From the NCBI GenBank assembly GCA_045586185.1, contig JAZMZV010000142.1, positions 1 through 64,000 of the forward strand: a stretch of DNA of 64,000 nucleotides, given 5' to 3'. The DNA comes from RUG11551 sp045586185. Lineage in GTDB: Bacteria; Planctomycetota; Planctomycetia; Pirellulales; Thermoguttaceae. Position numbers and translations under genes: made by a program. Below the pieces are notes generated by a model. The model saw only the letters and a program-made list of their open reading frames with translations, did no database searches and was not told where the DNA came from. Shown here in pieces: positions 55,151 to 64,000 of this stretch (positions within the stretch are counted from its first letter, which is position 1; every line of letters starts with the position of its first letter).

Positions 55151-55472
55151 TCAGTTTTGACTCGATTTCGTTCAAAAACTAAAACTGCCTATTTTCGCCC
55201 CCCGAGATTTATCGCATCCTGAACCTGGCTGTCAACTTTTCGCTTGCGCTTGCTCCGTAAAGCGTAATTACGCAAGCGCTTCGACGTCTTTTTCTATGTG
55301 TGCCATGTTGCCCATATTATCTTTTTTGCCAATACGTTGTTTTTTTCTAAATTGTTATCTTTGAACCAATTGTCAAAACCCTGAAAGGTATAAAATCTGT
55401 TTTATACAATATTATCTAAAGGGGATTTTAGAAAAAACTTTTAAAAGAGAAAAAAATGAGTAAGGGAGTATT

Positions 55473-55500
55473 GGTAAAAAAACCGTATTAAGTATAATAT
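55473..55500 (+). promoter_or_regulatory. candidate promoter for the exosortase operon
   Basis: TTGGTA (55473-55478), 16 nt, TATAAT (55495-55500), giving a leader of about 80 nt. The 437-nt gap 55151-55587 is AT-rich. It also holds GCGTAATTACGC-containing repeat fragments near 55250-55285, a degenerate version of the GCCCCCAGATTTATC hairpin near 55195, and no other gene. Confidence 0.42.
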
Positions 55501-55587
55501 GAAGGAGCGTAAATATAAAAATTGGGAACGTTTTTATATTAACTCGCTCTAATAAATAAAATGAAGAGAGCATTTTAATTATACGAT

Positions 55588-56619
55588 ATGAGTCAAAGTC
55601 CGTCAACTCAACCAAAAGATCCATCGCCGTCTGTGCCGCCTGAATCAGCGGCAGAAGAACGAAACATATACGCCAAGGAAGAAATATCCATGTGGGCGAT
55701 ATTTGGAGCTTTGCTTGTCGCACTGACGCTTGCTTATTCCAAATCGCTGCAAATAGCAATGGACTCATGGAATACGGAACTGTATTCTCATGGATATTTG
55801 ATCCCGTTTATGGCGGCGGCATTATTATGGCTTCGCCGCGAACCGTATCGTCCATTTCCGATGTGGCACCGTTGGGTAGGGTTGGCGCTGTTGGCATTAA
55901 CGCTTTTCGGGGCGTATCTTGCAGAGTATTTTGCACAGGAATTTGTCATGCAGATGTCATTTGTTCCGGCAGTGGCATTCTGTTTTTTGATAGCCGGCGG
56001 CTGGCCGCTTTTCCGATGGGCGGGACCAATATGCTTTATTTTGTTTTTCATGTTCCCATTATACTGGGGGCTTGAACGGCACATGCTGGAACCGATGCAG
56101 CTTTGGGCTACAACGTCCAGCGCGTTTATGCTTCAGTTGTTTGGTTTTGTCGCTATACAGGAAGGAAACGTTATTACTATTAATGGCATTCCGCTCAACG
56201 TCGTCGGGGCGTGCAGCGGTCTTCGCATGACAACCATTTTTGTGGCGTTGTCCATATTTTTTGTATTGATCAGCCAGCGCACCTGGTGGGAAAACCTGAT
56301 TATTCTGCTTTGTGCGATTCCCATTGCCTTGATTGTCAACATTATGAGAATCACCGTAACCGGGATTGGCTATTCAATTTTTGGCGTCGGCGGGACAGCG
56401 GAAAAATTGATTCACGACTGGTCTGGCTTGGCAATGGCGCCTATGGCATTAATTATGCTTTGGGGCGTAGTTCGATTGCTGTCAATTCTGTTTTATGAAG
56501 AAGAAACAGAAGAAAACCCGGCAATAAAGATATTCGAAAGACCGGGAACTTCCACGATCGAAAGCGAAAACGCAGAATCAGAAGAAGAATCAGACGTCGA
56601 TTCCGAAACAAAAAAATAA
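55588..56619 (+). CDS. xrt: exosortase (PEP-CTERM sorting transpeptidase)
   Basis: 343 aa multi-pass inner-membrane enzyme that cleaves PEP-CTERM signals. A Pro/Ser-rich cytoplasmic N-tail (residues 1-33) precedes about eight transmembrane helices. The catalytic triad is intact: Cys209 (NVVGACSGLRM), Arg254 (NIMRITVTG) and His276 (LIHDWSGLAM). SHGYLIPFMAAALLW near 67-81 is the conserved N-terminal loop. The C-tail is acidic (EESDVDSETKK). It heads a cluster with a tyrosine autokinase and EpsI. Its likely substrates in this window end at 39218 and 40889. Confidence 0.94.
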   Translation: MSQSPSTQPKDPSPSVPPESAAEERNIYAKEEISMWAIFGALLVALTLAYSKSLQIAMDSWNTELYSHGYLIPFMAAALLWLRREPYRPFPMWHRWVGLALLALTLFGAYLAEYFAQEFVMQMSFVPAVAFCFLIAGGWPLFRWAGPICFILFFMFPLYWGLERHMLEPMQLWATTSSAFMLQLFGFVAIQEGNVITINGIPLNVVGACSGLRMTTIFVALSIFFVLISQRTWWENLIILLCAIPIALIVNIMRITVTGIGYSIFGVGGTAEKLIHDWSGLAMAPMALIMLWGVVRLLSILFYEEETEENPAIKIFERPGTSTIESENAESEEESDVDSETKK

Positions 56620-56719
56620 AAAAGTATTGCACAAAGGCGTTATACACAACGTATTAATTATAAACGTAGTTATATTCGTTTTAAATTTTTATTGAAACTT
56701 TAGGATAAGGGTTATTCAC

Positions 56720-59071
56720 GTGAGTACGAACTTTCCCAATCAGGACAGACGACCGGAAAACAATTCTACGTCAACGGCTTTGGCTCCGGTAACTCAGCAG
56801 GGGACTTCTCTGCGAGTGATTCAGCCGCAGCCGGAAATTGTCAAACAGGCGCCCAGACCAAGCGATATCATTCATGGATTTCGCCGTCGATGGGGCTGGG
56901 CATTGCTGGCTGGCGTTATGGCGTCAACAATTGCCGTTGCCGCAGGCTGGATTATGATTCCGGTTACGTATTATACGGAAGCATGGCTTAACGTTCAGTC
57001 TCAAGCGCCGTATATTGTTTCGCCGCTCAATTCCAAAAACACCTATTTGAATCAAAGAGGCGCTCAGGCGGTTTTGATTCGCAGCCCCTTCGTGTTAAAA
57101 ACGGTTGTTCGTGAATTGGACGTCAACAGCTATCCGGAAATGAAAGGCGTTGTTGATCCCGTCAGCTGGATTGGACAGCGTCTTCAGGTTTCCTTCCCCG
57201 GCGGAACGGACATTATGGCCATCGGCATGGCTGGCAAAGACCGCAACATGATTACAGAAATTGTCAATGCGGTTAAAGACGCGTACATGCAGGAAGTCGT
57301 TACGGTTGACCGCGAAAACCATCTTCGCCGTAAAAACGTTCTGGAACAGGCGTACACTCGAAACCGTCAGCAGATTGACAAAAAGATGTATCTGTACAAA
57401 GAACTTGCTGACCAGGTTGGTTCCAGCGATTCAGACGCCGTCAAACATTCAGCTCGTTTGAAACTGCAAACAATCGACGGTTTGAAGAGCAAAGTCATGG
57501 CTCTTGATTCGCAAATCGCCGGAATCAATACCAGAATCGAATTGCTCCGCGCTCGTTTGGCGGTCTTGCCGGAAGCAGAACAGCCTTTAGATCCGGAAGC
57601 GCAGGCTCAGCGTCAGGCTAAAGCTTTGGAAGCGGCAACTCAACAGATGGTTCGACAAGACCCTGAAATCGCAAAAATGCTTCAGCGTATTGAGTACATG
57701 GACGCTCGAATTGAGGCGACCAGACAGGTTGTCAAAGACGGCGAAAACGCGCCCAAAGTTCAACGCATGATTACCGCCAGAAACGACATGGTAAAACAGC
57801 TTGAAGAGCGCGCCAATCAGCTTACTCCTCTGATCAAAGAAGAACTTCGTCAGAGACTGGCGGAAGGCAAAGCGACCACGCCTCCAACCGCTGCTGAAAA
57901 GCTTCAAGCTGCCATTGATTCCAACCTGTTGGATAAATCCGTATATGAAAAGCAACGAGAAGCAATTTACGCTCAATTTATTGAAGCTGTTCATCAGGCA
58001 GAAAAGCTCGATACTTTTTCTTCTGAATTGGAAAGCCGCAAAATTGAACTCGATCGTTTGAAGGAAATCACATATAAGATGGGATCTGACCTTCAGCATT
58101 GGCAAATTGAACTCGAAGCGGCTCCTCGCGTTACAGAAATGCGCGCTGCTGAAGTCCCGCTTGAAAGCAATATTCAGAGTAAAATTAAAAAACTGGCAAT
58201 GATGGGCTTTGGAGCTTTCTTTGTCGGCGTTATAAGCGTTTTGGCTCTGGACTTCCTTGGACGGCGCGTCAACTCGGCAGACGAAATCAACTACGGTCTT
58301 GGACTGCGCGTTATCGGCGACCTTCCGTTGGTCAGTTCCGGTTTGCGCGGCGGTAAAATGAACAACCGCGTTCAGGGTATGTTGATTGAAAGTATCGACA
58401 ACATCCGAACCGCGCTGTTACACAGGGCGGAAGTCGAAGGGCTCAAAGTTATCATGGTTACCAGCTCCATGGAAAAGGAAGGTAAAACGACCGTATCCAG
58501 CCAGCTGGCAGCGTCCCTGGCGAGAAGCGGTCGACGAACGCTCCTGTTCGACGGCGACTTGAGACGTCCTGGCGACCACCGTATGTTCGAGAAACCGCTT
58601 TATCCCGGAATTTCAGAATTCTTCCGCGGCATGGTTACTCTGGAAGAAATCATCACTGAAACCCGAGTCGAAAACCTGTTCCTCGCCCCGGCTGGGCATC
58701 CGCACCCGGAAGCCCTTCAGGCGTTGGCGCGCGGCGAAGTCATCATTGACGCCTTTGCCAAACTGCGAGAAGAATTCGACTTTATCATTGTCGACTCCGG
58801 ACCTATTCTGACGGACTCTGACTCGCTCATGTTCGCCAAGGTTCTCGACGGTCTGGTGTTGAGCGTTTTGAGAGACGTCAGCCGACTGCCGCGAATTTAC
58901 GAAGCGTGCGAACGCGCTCGCGCGGTCAACGTCAAACTCCTCGGAGCGGTCATCAACGGCATTACGTTCTCCAAGTATCGTTCGTACTACCGTCCGTACA
59001 CGATTGAAGTGCCTAACAAACGCCGTCCGCAGCAGCAACAACAGCAGCAGCGTCCGCAAGGCAAGCAATAG
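56720..59071 (+). CDS. polysaccharide co-polymerase / tyrosine autokinase (Wzc/CpsD-like)
   Basis: 783 aa. A short Pro/Gln-rich N-tail precedes the first transmembrane helix (about 57-80). The Wzz-like periplasmic part with coiled coils spans about 85-470. A second helix is near 494-516 (MMGFGAFFVGVISVLALDFLG). The cytoplasmic BY-kinase follows: Walker A VTSSMEKEGKTTVSSQLA (about 577-594), Walker A' LLFDGDLRRPGDH, Walker B FIIVDSGPI. The C-terminus has only a short Tyr cluster (KYRSYYRPYTIEV) and then a poly-Gln stretch, not a long Tyr-rich tail. The start is GTG at 56720 with AAGG upstream. It controls export or length of an exopolysaccharide, presumably with the exosortase system. Confidence 0.92.
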   Translation: MSTNFPNQDRRPENNSTSTALAPVTQQGTSLRVIQPQPEIVKQAPRPSDIIHGFRRRWGWALLAGVMASTIAVAAGWIMIPVTYYTEAWLNVQSQAPYIVSPLNSKNTYLNQRGAQAVLIRSPFVLKTVVRELDVNSYPEMKGVVDPVSWIGQRLQVSFPGGTDIMAIGMAGKDRNMITEIVNAVKDAYMQEVVTVDRENHLRRKNVLEQAYTRNRQQIDKKMYLYKELADQVGSSDSDAVKHSARLKLQTIDGLKSKVMALDSQIAGINTRIELLRARLAVLPEAEQPLDPEAQAQRQAKALEAATQQMVRQDPEIAKMLQRIEYMDARIEATRQVVKDGENAPKVQRMITARNDMVKQLEERANQLTPLIKEELRQRLAEGKATTPPTAAEKLQAAIDSNLLDKSVYEKQREAIYAQFIEAVHQAEKLDTFSSELESRKIELDRLKEITYKMGSDLQHWQIELEAAPRVTEMRAAEVPLESNIQSKIKKLAMMGFGAFFVGVISVLALDFLGRRVNSADEINYGLGLRVIGDLPLVSSGLRGGKMNNRVQGMLIESIDNIRTALLHRAEVEGLKVIMVTSSMEKEGKTTVSSQLAASLARSGRRTLLFDGDLRRPGDHRMFEKPLYPGISEFFRGMVTLEEIITETRVENLFLAPAGHPHPEALQALARGEVIIDAFAKLREEFDFIIVDSGPILTDSDSLMFAKVLDGLVLSVLRDVSRLPRIYEACERARAVNVKLLGAVINGITFSKYRSYYRPYTIEVPNKRRPQQQQQQQRPQGKQ

Positions 59072-59073
59072 TT

Positions 59074-59150
59074 TACAATTAACTAATGAACAATTAGCGA
59101 TTTACGCAATGTGCAACTCTCGATTGCAAATTGCAAAGCGCTAATTGTTC
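59074..59150. repeat. degenerate heptad array with 12-bp inverted ends
   Basis: AATTAGC/ATTGCAA-type units flanked by perfect inverted repeats GAACAATTAGCG (59088-59099) and CGCTAATTGTTC (59139-59150). It fills the gap from 3 nt after the kinase stop to 16 nt before the EpsI start. Confidence 0.72.
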
Positions 59151-59166
59151 TTTATTTTTCCAGACA

Positions 59167-60030
59167 ATGCAATATAATAAATACATTCCTGCCGCATTCA
59201 AAATTTACATTCCTGCCGCTATTGGACTGATTTTAATTGGGGCGCTGTACGTCTCAACCAACATGCTGGGGTTTTCCCAGCAGTACATGGACTACCTTAT
59301 AAAAACCGTTCAGGAAACGCCGGTAAAATTTGGCAATTGGACAGGAACGGATAACCCTCAAGCAAACGAAGCCATTACAAAAGAGTCTGGAGCGCTGGCG
59401 CAAATTTCCCGAGTTTACGAAAATCCGTTCTTTGGCGAAAGTATAAACTTGTATTTTATTGCGGGTATTTCTTTCCGCGTTGCAATGCATTCCCCGGTCG
59501 TTTGCTATCCCGGTTCCGGATTCGAACAGCAGGGAGAGGTTCAGACTTTTGACTTCGATTACATCTATACAGATTCCAAAACCGGTAAAAGTTACGCTCG
59601 CAAAGCGACTTTCTTTACCGTTGTCTTTAAAAAAGAGAGTCATTCTGAACGAGTATTCTGGGCGTGGAACGATGGTTCCGGCTGGATAGCACCGCAATTC
59701 GCGCGTTTGCACTATGGCGGACACATTCCACTGTGCAAATGCTATTTTTCATTTGTTGACAATTCTCCAAACATCTACGATTTCGACAAAAAATACATTG
59801 CCGATTTTGCCGCGCGTTTTTTAAGCGACTTGGATAATCGTATGATCGTTGACGGAAAGGTTCCCTCTGAATCAATAAAAATCAACCTGGGAGACCCGAT
59901 TGACGGAACCCAGCAGGATTTTGCCATACCTGATTCAACGCCGACAGAAGAAGACGTCAGACCAACTGAATTTCCGTCTTCTGACAGCATTGATTCATTA
60001 ATCAAAGATTCTGAAATCATAAATGAATAA
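59167..60030 (+). CDS. epsI: exosortase-associated EpsI family protein
   Basis: 287 aa. Transmembrane anchor at about 8-32 (FKIYIPAAIGLILIGALYVS). The EpsI domain follows: QETPVKFGNWTGTDN near the start, NLYFIAGISFRVAMHSPVVCYPGSGFE (the hallmark HxPxxCYPxxGF, with the conserved Cys) and a later FFTVVFKKESHSERVFWAWNDGSGW. The C-terminus is an acidic Ser/Asp/Glu tail. The ATG at 59167 is chosen because translation from a TTG upstream would run through the heptad array. EpsI proteins accompany exosortases and exopolysaccharide clusters; the precise role is not established. Confidence 0.88.
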   Translation: MQYNKYIPAAFKIYIPAAIGLILIGALYVSTNMLGFSQQYMDYLIKTVQETPVKFGNWTGTDNPQANEAITKESGALAQISRVYENPFFGESINLYFIAGISFRVAMHSPVVCYPGSGFEQQGEVQTFDFDYIYTDSKTGKSYARKATFFTVVFKKESHSERVFWAWNDGSGWIAPQFARLHYGGHIPLCKCYFSFVDNSPNIYDFDKKYIADFAARFLSDLDNRMIVDGKVPSESIKINLGDPIDGTQQDFAIPDSTPTEEDVRPTEFPSSDSIDSLIKDSEIINE

Positions 60031-60051
60031 CGTCAACCCGTCGTCAGGTCA

Positions 60052-60681
60052 ATGGAAAAAGATTATCTCAATTTGATTCGCAACGCTGCCTTCCCTGAAG
60101 GGGAACTGGGCGCTGAGATGATTGAGGGAATGAACCGCGGACACAGCGATCTGACCGACTGGGGATTCTCGCACGTCACGTTTGGCAATCGCATTTTAGA
60201 CGTTGGCTGCGGCGGCGGAGCGGCGTTGGCAAAGCTGGCGATTCGATACCCCGAAGCGAGTCTGGCTGGCTGTGACATTTCCCCTCTGGCTGTCGAATCC
60301 GCGCAAAAAATCAACGAGCAAGCCGTCGCCGCCGGGCGAATGAAACTCAAGCTTTCCGGCGTTCCCAATCTGGATTATCCAGACAATTCTTTTGATACGG
60401 TTTTCTCGGTCGAAAGCCTCTATTTCTGGCAGGATGCGGTTGAGGGTTTGAAGGATATCCTTCGCGTTCTTACGCCCGGCGGAACGTTCATGACGGTTCT
60501 GGAAATGGTCGGCGGAAACATGTCTGACCATCACGAGGAAATCGCCAAAGAGTTAAACATGTTCTGCCCATCGCCGGAAGAATTGAAACAAATCGTTCTG
60601 CAGGCAGGGTTTATCGATTCTGTTCTGGACGAAGAACGCGAAAAGGGCTGGATTTGCATAACGGCGAAAAAACCGCTCTGA
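60052..60681 (+). CDS. class I SAM-dependent methyltransferase
   Basis: 209 aa, cytoplasmic. Motif I ILDVGCGGGAALAKLA (about 49-64), LAGCDISPLAVESA (motif II region) and NSFDTVFSVESLYFWQ (motif III/post-I) give a Rossmann methyltransferase of the methyltransf_11 type. The substrate is unknown. It is 21 nt after epsI on the same strand with AGG before the ATG, so probably the last gene of the exosortase operon. Confidence 0.87.
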   Translation: MEKDYLNLIRNAAFPEGELGAEMIEGMNRGHSDLTDWGFSHVTFGNRILDVGCGGGAALAKLAIRYPEASLAGCDISPLAVESAQKINEQAVAAGRMKLKLSGVPNLDYPDNSFDTVFSVESLYFWQDAVEGLKDILRVLTPGGTFMTVLEMVGGNMSDHHEEIAKELNMFCPSPEELKQIVLQAGFIDSVLDEEREKGWICITAKKPL

Positions 60682-60843
60682 TAAAGATTTTCTAAACCGT
60701 ATAACCTTCGCTTTCCCTTTAGAAATTATTTATTTACAACACTGAATTAGTGCAAATATATACACTTATCTTCATAAATTTTTTAAAATCCGAATATATT
60801 TTTGCCTTTTAACTCTTTTGGTGCATACAATTCGTCTTTTTTA

Positions 60844-60852
60844 TGTTATAAT
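60844..60852 (+). promoter_or_regulatory. candidate extended -10 promoter for the giant surface protein
   Basis: TGTTATAAT is a TGn-TATAAT extended -10, about 50 nt upstream of the ATG. No -35 is needed for this class; none is clear. The gap 60682-60904 is AT-rich. Confidence 0.42.
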
Positions 60853-60904
60853 AGATATATAGTATAATTATAAATATATCTTTAACAATATTCAGATAAC
60901 CGCC

Positions 60905-63900
60905 ATGAACTTTACATTTAGAAACGCTCGCCTTTTGGCGCCTGTCGCCGCATTGTGCCTCGTCGCTTTGCTGACGCTTTCCGTCAATGCAGAGATTATC
61001 GAACGCGCCTACAATTCGACGCAAGAAGCCGTCGTTGGAGCAAACGACACTCTGATTATCAAAGGAACCGGAAACGATAATACGTTTAGTTATAATAATT
61101 ATTCTGGATCCGGCGATGTTTATTTTAACCCAGGCGGGTATTCGTATTTCACAACCGCGATCCCGGACGGCTACACCAACACAAAAATTTTTATTGCTGG
61201 CAACGCCCTGGGGTTGCAAAACAGCAAAACGTCTTCAGACGTCTACGGTTCTGGGCGCATTCTCGTTTTGACAAACGAATTGCCAACAACAACCGGAACA
61301 ACCACAGTCAACGAAGGAACGCTCTTTAACGCCAACGGAAGCAGCCCGACTTACGACAACGATATTCAAATCAAGGGAGTCGGCGGCTTGAGAGTCGGCT
61401 GGAATCTGACGATGAATGTTACGGGCAAAATTTCTGACTATACAGACGCCAGCGGGAACGTAACGCCCGGCAAGCTGATTTTCGAGCACGACGGCAACGA
61501 CATTCAGCTTCTCAATGGCTCCAACGATTATTCTGGTGGAACGCAAATCAGCGGCGGAAACGTTACCAGCGGCGCCGGAGCGGCAACGATCACCGTTTAT
61601 GCCGACGGAACTCCGTTTGGAACCGGACCGATTTCTTTTGGAGCAGACGGTTCTGCTATTGCTTTGAACAATCACGCTATCACCGTTGCAGGTTTTGACG
61701 GCGGAACAACAGGCACGGTCAGCGGGAGCGATACGCTGACAATCAGCAACGGAACGAACAACTTCTCTGCGCCTGTTACGATTAACAACGTAACAAATTT
61801 GAATATAACCGGCTCCGGTTCTCAAACGGTTGCTTCGGCTGACGTAACTAATCTGACCATTTCTTCGGGCGAGATGAGCTTCTCCGGCGCATTAAACGTT
61901 CCTGGAAACATCACTATCGCCTCGGGCGCAACCCTCAAAATGACCGGGACGGGGTCGTCCTTGAATGCGGGTAATCAAGTCAACATTCAGGACGGCGCAA
62001 CGCTCTATTTTGAAAACGCTGTTCCGCGCAACGACAATACAGATCTGGCTATCAACATTGCTCAAGGCGGAACGTTAAAGTTCTCCGAAACCGATACCGG
62101 CGACCATAACGACAACAACTCGCTGGTTCGGAATGCAAGCAAAAATGTTACAATTACCGGCGATGGCTCCTTCGTCAAGACGGGAACCGGCAAGCTGTTT
62201 ATTACCAACGAGAGCAACAGCTCCAAAGTCGCCATCGTTCTTTCCGACAAAGCCGTTATCGACGTTCAGGAAGGCGACTTGGTCAACGGCGGATGGACGC
62301 CGGATTGCTGGAAAACAGCCGATAATTCGGCATACAACCAGGCAACGCTCAACATTGGTCCGAAGGGAACTGTTGACCTGTGGGATGGAACGCTGCACGT
62401 CGGCGGCGTTACCGGCGACGTTGACGGCGACAATCACGGCTTGATTATGTCCAAAAACAACGGCAAGATTATTATTGGCGCTGGCATGACGGATGCCAGC
62501 AAAACCTATGTTTATAATGGCGACGTCAGCTTAAGCGGCGGCAGAGACTTTATCAAAGAAGGCAAGAACACGCAGGTCTTGGCTGGAATGTACATTCATT
62601 CCGGCAATACAACAGTTAACGATGGAACGCTGGAATTCTCCGGTACGGCTGAAATTAACGCGTTCATCCTTAACGGAGGAGCTGTCAATATTACCGATGG
62701 AACTACAACCATGAAAGGCAACGGCAGTCTTTCAAACGGCGCGACAATTACGGTTTCAGACAACGCCAATTTTGTATTTGATCTGGGTGACGGCAGACAA
62801 TCTCAAACCTCGCTCGATCCGCTGGCTGTAGTTGGTAAAATGGTTCTTAAAACCGGAAACTTCAGCGCTATCAATATTTCAAATCAAACGCAGCTTGAAT
62901 TGGCAGGCGGCATTGTGAAAAACAATGGCGACGTTACAGAGTCAAACAACATTGCCAATATTAATACTGACGTTTATCTCAGCGCAGATTCTCGTTTGAT
63001 GGCTGGCTGGACAGATGGCGTTATTAACGTCAACGGCGTTATTTCCGGTCCCGCCAAACTTATTATGCGTAACGACAGCGGAACGGTTTACCTCAACAAG
63101 ACCAATACCTATACTGGCGGAACGCAAATTGGAGACGAATACAACAACGGCGGGATTGGCAGACTTGTCATGGGCGCGGACAACGCTCTGGGAACCGGTC
63201 CGATTTCTTTCGGATCCAATAATTCCTTCCTTGACATGTCAACGTATTCCCAGGTCTTTAACGGCATTGATAACCAAAACGGTTCCGGCGGGAATTTTGG
63301 AGGGAACTCAATCAGCAACACAGCTAACTTGCTGGAATCTCCTGCGTTTAACGCGGCGGAAGGAACGAATTTCGTCTATACAGGAACTCTGCCAACCCTT
63401 TCCGGTACGATAACCAAAACCGGCGCGGGTTCGCAAACAATTGTCTCGGCAGATGTTGACGCCATTTCCGTTACAGAAGGAACAATGGGCTTTTCTGGCG
63501 CATTGGTTGCTGACAGCGTTTCAATCGCTCCGGGCGCAACTCTCAAAATGACGGGAACAGGTTCGTCCTTTAACGTTGCCAATCCGGTAAACATTCAAAA
63601 CGGCGCAACCCTCTTCTTTGAAAACGCTGTTCCGCGCAATCCTGAAAATACATCCGTAAATATCAACATTGCGGAAGGCGGAACGTTAAAATTCTCCGAA
63701 ACTGAAACCGCCGACCACCTCGAAAGCAACACCCTGGTTGACGTAGAACATAGTCATTTGAAAACTTTTATCACAGGAGACGGCAATTTCGTCAAGACGG
63801 GTACTGGAAAGTTGTTTATGTACCGAAATGCAACTTTCAGCGGCGATAATTTGTCAATCGTTCTTTCAGACAAAGCCCTTATTGACGTTCAGGAAGGCGA

Positions 63901-64000
63901 TTTGGTTAACGGCGGCTGGAATGCCAACGGATGGAAGAAAACGGACGGCGACGTTACAACGTACAACCAGGCGACCTTAAACATTGGACCGAAAGGAACG
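60905..64000 (+). CDS. giant beta-strand-repeat surface protein (partial, C-terminus outside window)
   Basis: At least 1032 codons, open to the window edge. Signal peptide starts MNFTFRNARLLAPVAALCLV and ends near residue 29 (SVNA). The rest is beta-helix-like with autotransporter-associated strand repeats (NDYSGGTQISGG, TYTGGTQIGD, GDGSFVKTGTGKLFITNES). A unit of 536 codons is duplicated: residues from GATLKMTGTGSS near 340 recur 1608 bp later near 876 with close similarity. The composition is dominated by Gly, Asn, Thr and Ser. It lies 224 nt after the exosortase cluster, so it is probably another PEP-CTERM substrate, but the C-terminus is unseen. No ribosome-binding site is clear. Confidence 0.85.
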   Translation, partial: MNFTFRNARLLAPVAALCLVALLTLSVNAEIIERAYNSTQEAVVGANDTLIIKGTGNDNTFSYNNYSGSGDVYFNPGGYSYFTTAIPDGYTNTKIFIAGNALGLQNSKTSSDVYGSGRILVLTNELPTTTGTTTVNEGTLFNANGSSPTYDNDIQIKGVGGLRVGWNLTMNVTGKISDYTDASGNVTPGKLIFEHDGNDIQLLNGSNDYSGGTQISGGNVTSGAGAATITVYADGTPFGTGPISFGADGSAIALNNHAITVAGFDGGTTGTVSGSDTLTISNGTNNFSAPVTINNVTNLNITGSGSQTVASADVTNLTISSGEMSFSGALNVPGNITIASGATLKMTGTGSSLNAGNQVNIQDGATLYFENAVPRNDNTDLAINIAQGGTLKFSETDTGDHNDNNSLVRNASKNVTITGDGSFVKTGTGKLFITNESNSSKVAIVLSDKAVIDVQEGDLVNGGWTPDCWKTADNSAYNQATLNIGPKGTVDLWDGTLHVGGVTGDVDGDNHGLIMSKNNGKIIIGAGMTDASKTYVYNGDVSLSGGRDFIKEGKNTQVLAGMYIHSGNTTVNDGTLEFSGTAEINAFILNGGAVNITDGTTTMKGNGSLSNGATITVSDNANFVFDLGDGRQSQTSLDPLAVVGKMVLKTGNFSAINISNQTQLELAGGIVKNNGDVTESNNIANINTDVYLSADSRLMAGWTDGVINVNGVISGPAKLIMRNDSGTVYLNKTNTYTGGTQIGDEYNNGGIGRLVMGADNALGTGPISFGSNNSFLDMSTYSQVFNGIDNQNGSGGNFGGNSISNTANLLESPAFNAAEGTNFVYTGTLPTLSGTITKTGAGSQTIVSADVDAISVTEGTMGFSGALVADSVSIAPGATLKMTGTGSSFNVANPVNIQNGATLFFENAVPRNPENTSVNINIAEGGTLKFSETETADHLESNTLVDVEHSHLKTFITGDGNFVKTGTGKLFMYRNATFSGDNLSIVLSDKALIDVQEGDLVNGGWNANGWKKTDGDVTTYNQATLNIGPKGT

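Noticed and set aside
55455..55490. 11-codon frame MSKGVLVKKPY before the exosortase as a leader peptide
   Set aside because: Too short to support, and it overlaps the predicted promoter.
59131..59166. Upstream TTG start for epsI adding 12 residues
   Set aside because: These codons lie in the heptad array; the ATG at 59167 starts a normal membrane anchor.

Overview
The window looks like a chromosomal segment from a planctomycete (Planctomycetota), probably one living on plant polysaccharide. Pointers are an exosortase/PEP-CTERM system beside an EpsI protein and a tyrosine autokinase, a secreted TPR-CHAT protein, a Rho_N-DUF4912 protein, a 51-residue membrane protein ahead of rsmG, and several secreted glycoside hydrolases with signal peptides. 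This taxonomic call is inferred from gene content; no rRNA is present.

Layout. 1-7247: rpoC (cut by the window edge) and rpoB on the minus strand. 8002-9902: pgi and slyX (+). 9896-12897: a membrane protein, a LipM-like octanoyltransferase and a Rho_N-DUF4912 protein (-). 13202-13924: an exported thioredoxin (+). 13985-20529: rlmN, a membrane-anchored TPR-like protein, sbcD and sbcC, all on the minus strand. 20570-25856: divergent genes for a secreted TPR-CHAT protein (-) and an exported helical protein (+). 26042-38674: an accessory block with an asparagine-synthase-like protein lacking the glutaminase cysteine, an NPCBM protein, a GH43-GH10 xylanolytic enzyme, a metacaspase fused to BspA-type leucine-rich repeats, and a 1279-residue modular glycosidase. 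39218-43411: two PEP-CTERM surface proteins. 43699-47401: an ankyrin protein overlapping treZ. 48226-51998: a small secreted protein, a small membrane protein, rsmG, a GH43-like enzyme and an SDR. 52110-54106: an orphan iorB and an inactive-looking M16 peptidase homologue. 55588-60681: exosortase, tyrosine autokinase, EpsI and a methyltransferase. 60905-64000: the start of a giant beta-strand-repeat surface protein.

How they fit. The exosortase cluster probably sorts the PEP-CTERM proteins at 39-43 kb and perhaps the giant protein at the right edge, in step with exopolysaccharide export. The glycosidases make a small xylan/arabinan-degrading set. The housekeeping genes (rpoBC, pgi, rlmN, sbcCD, rsmG) show this is core chromosome.

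The most unusual property is the intergenic DNA. It holds at least five families of dispersed, strongly structured repeats: degenerate heptanucleotide arrays that often carry the stop codon of the neighbouring gene; a ~142-bp multi-hairpin element (A) with a 45-bp companion (B); a twin-hairpin element (C) showing a compensatory base-pair change; an ATG-opened element (D); and short GC-rich hairpins with 3-4 nt loops. Functions for these are not established here. Promoters and terminators were found by eye from consensus matches and are tentative unless stated.
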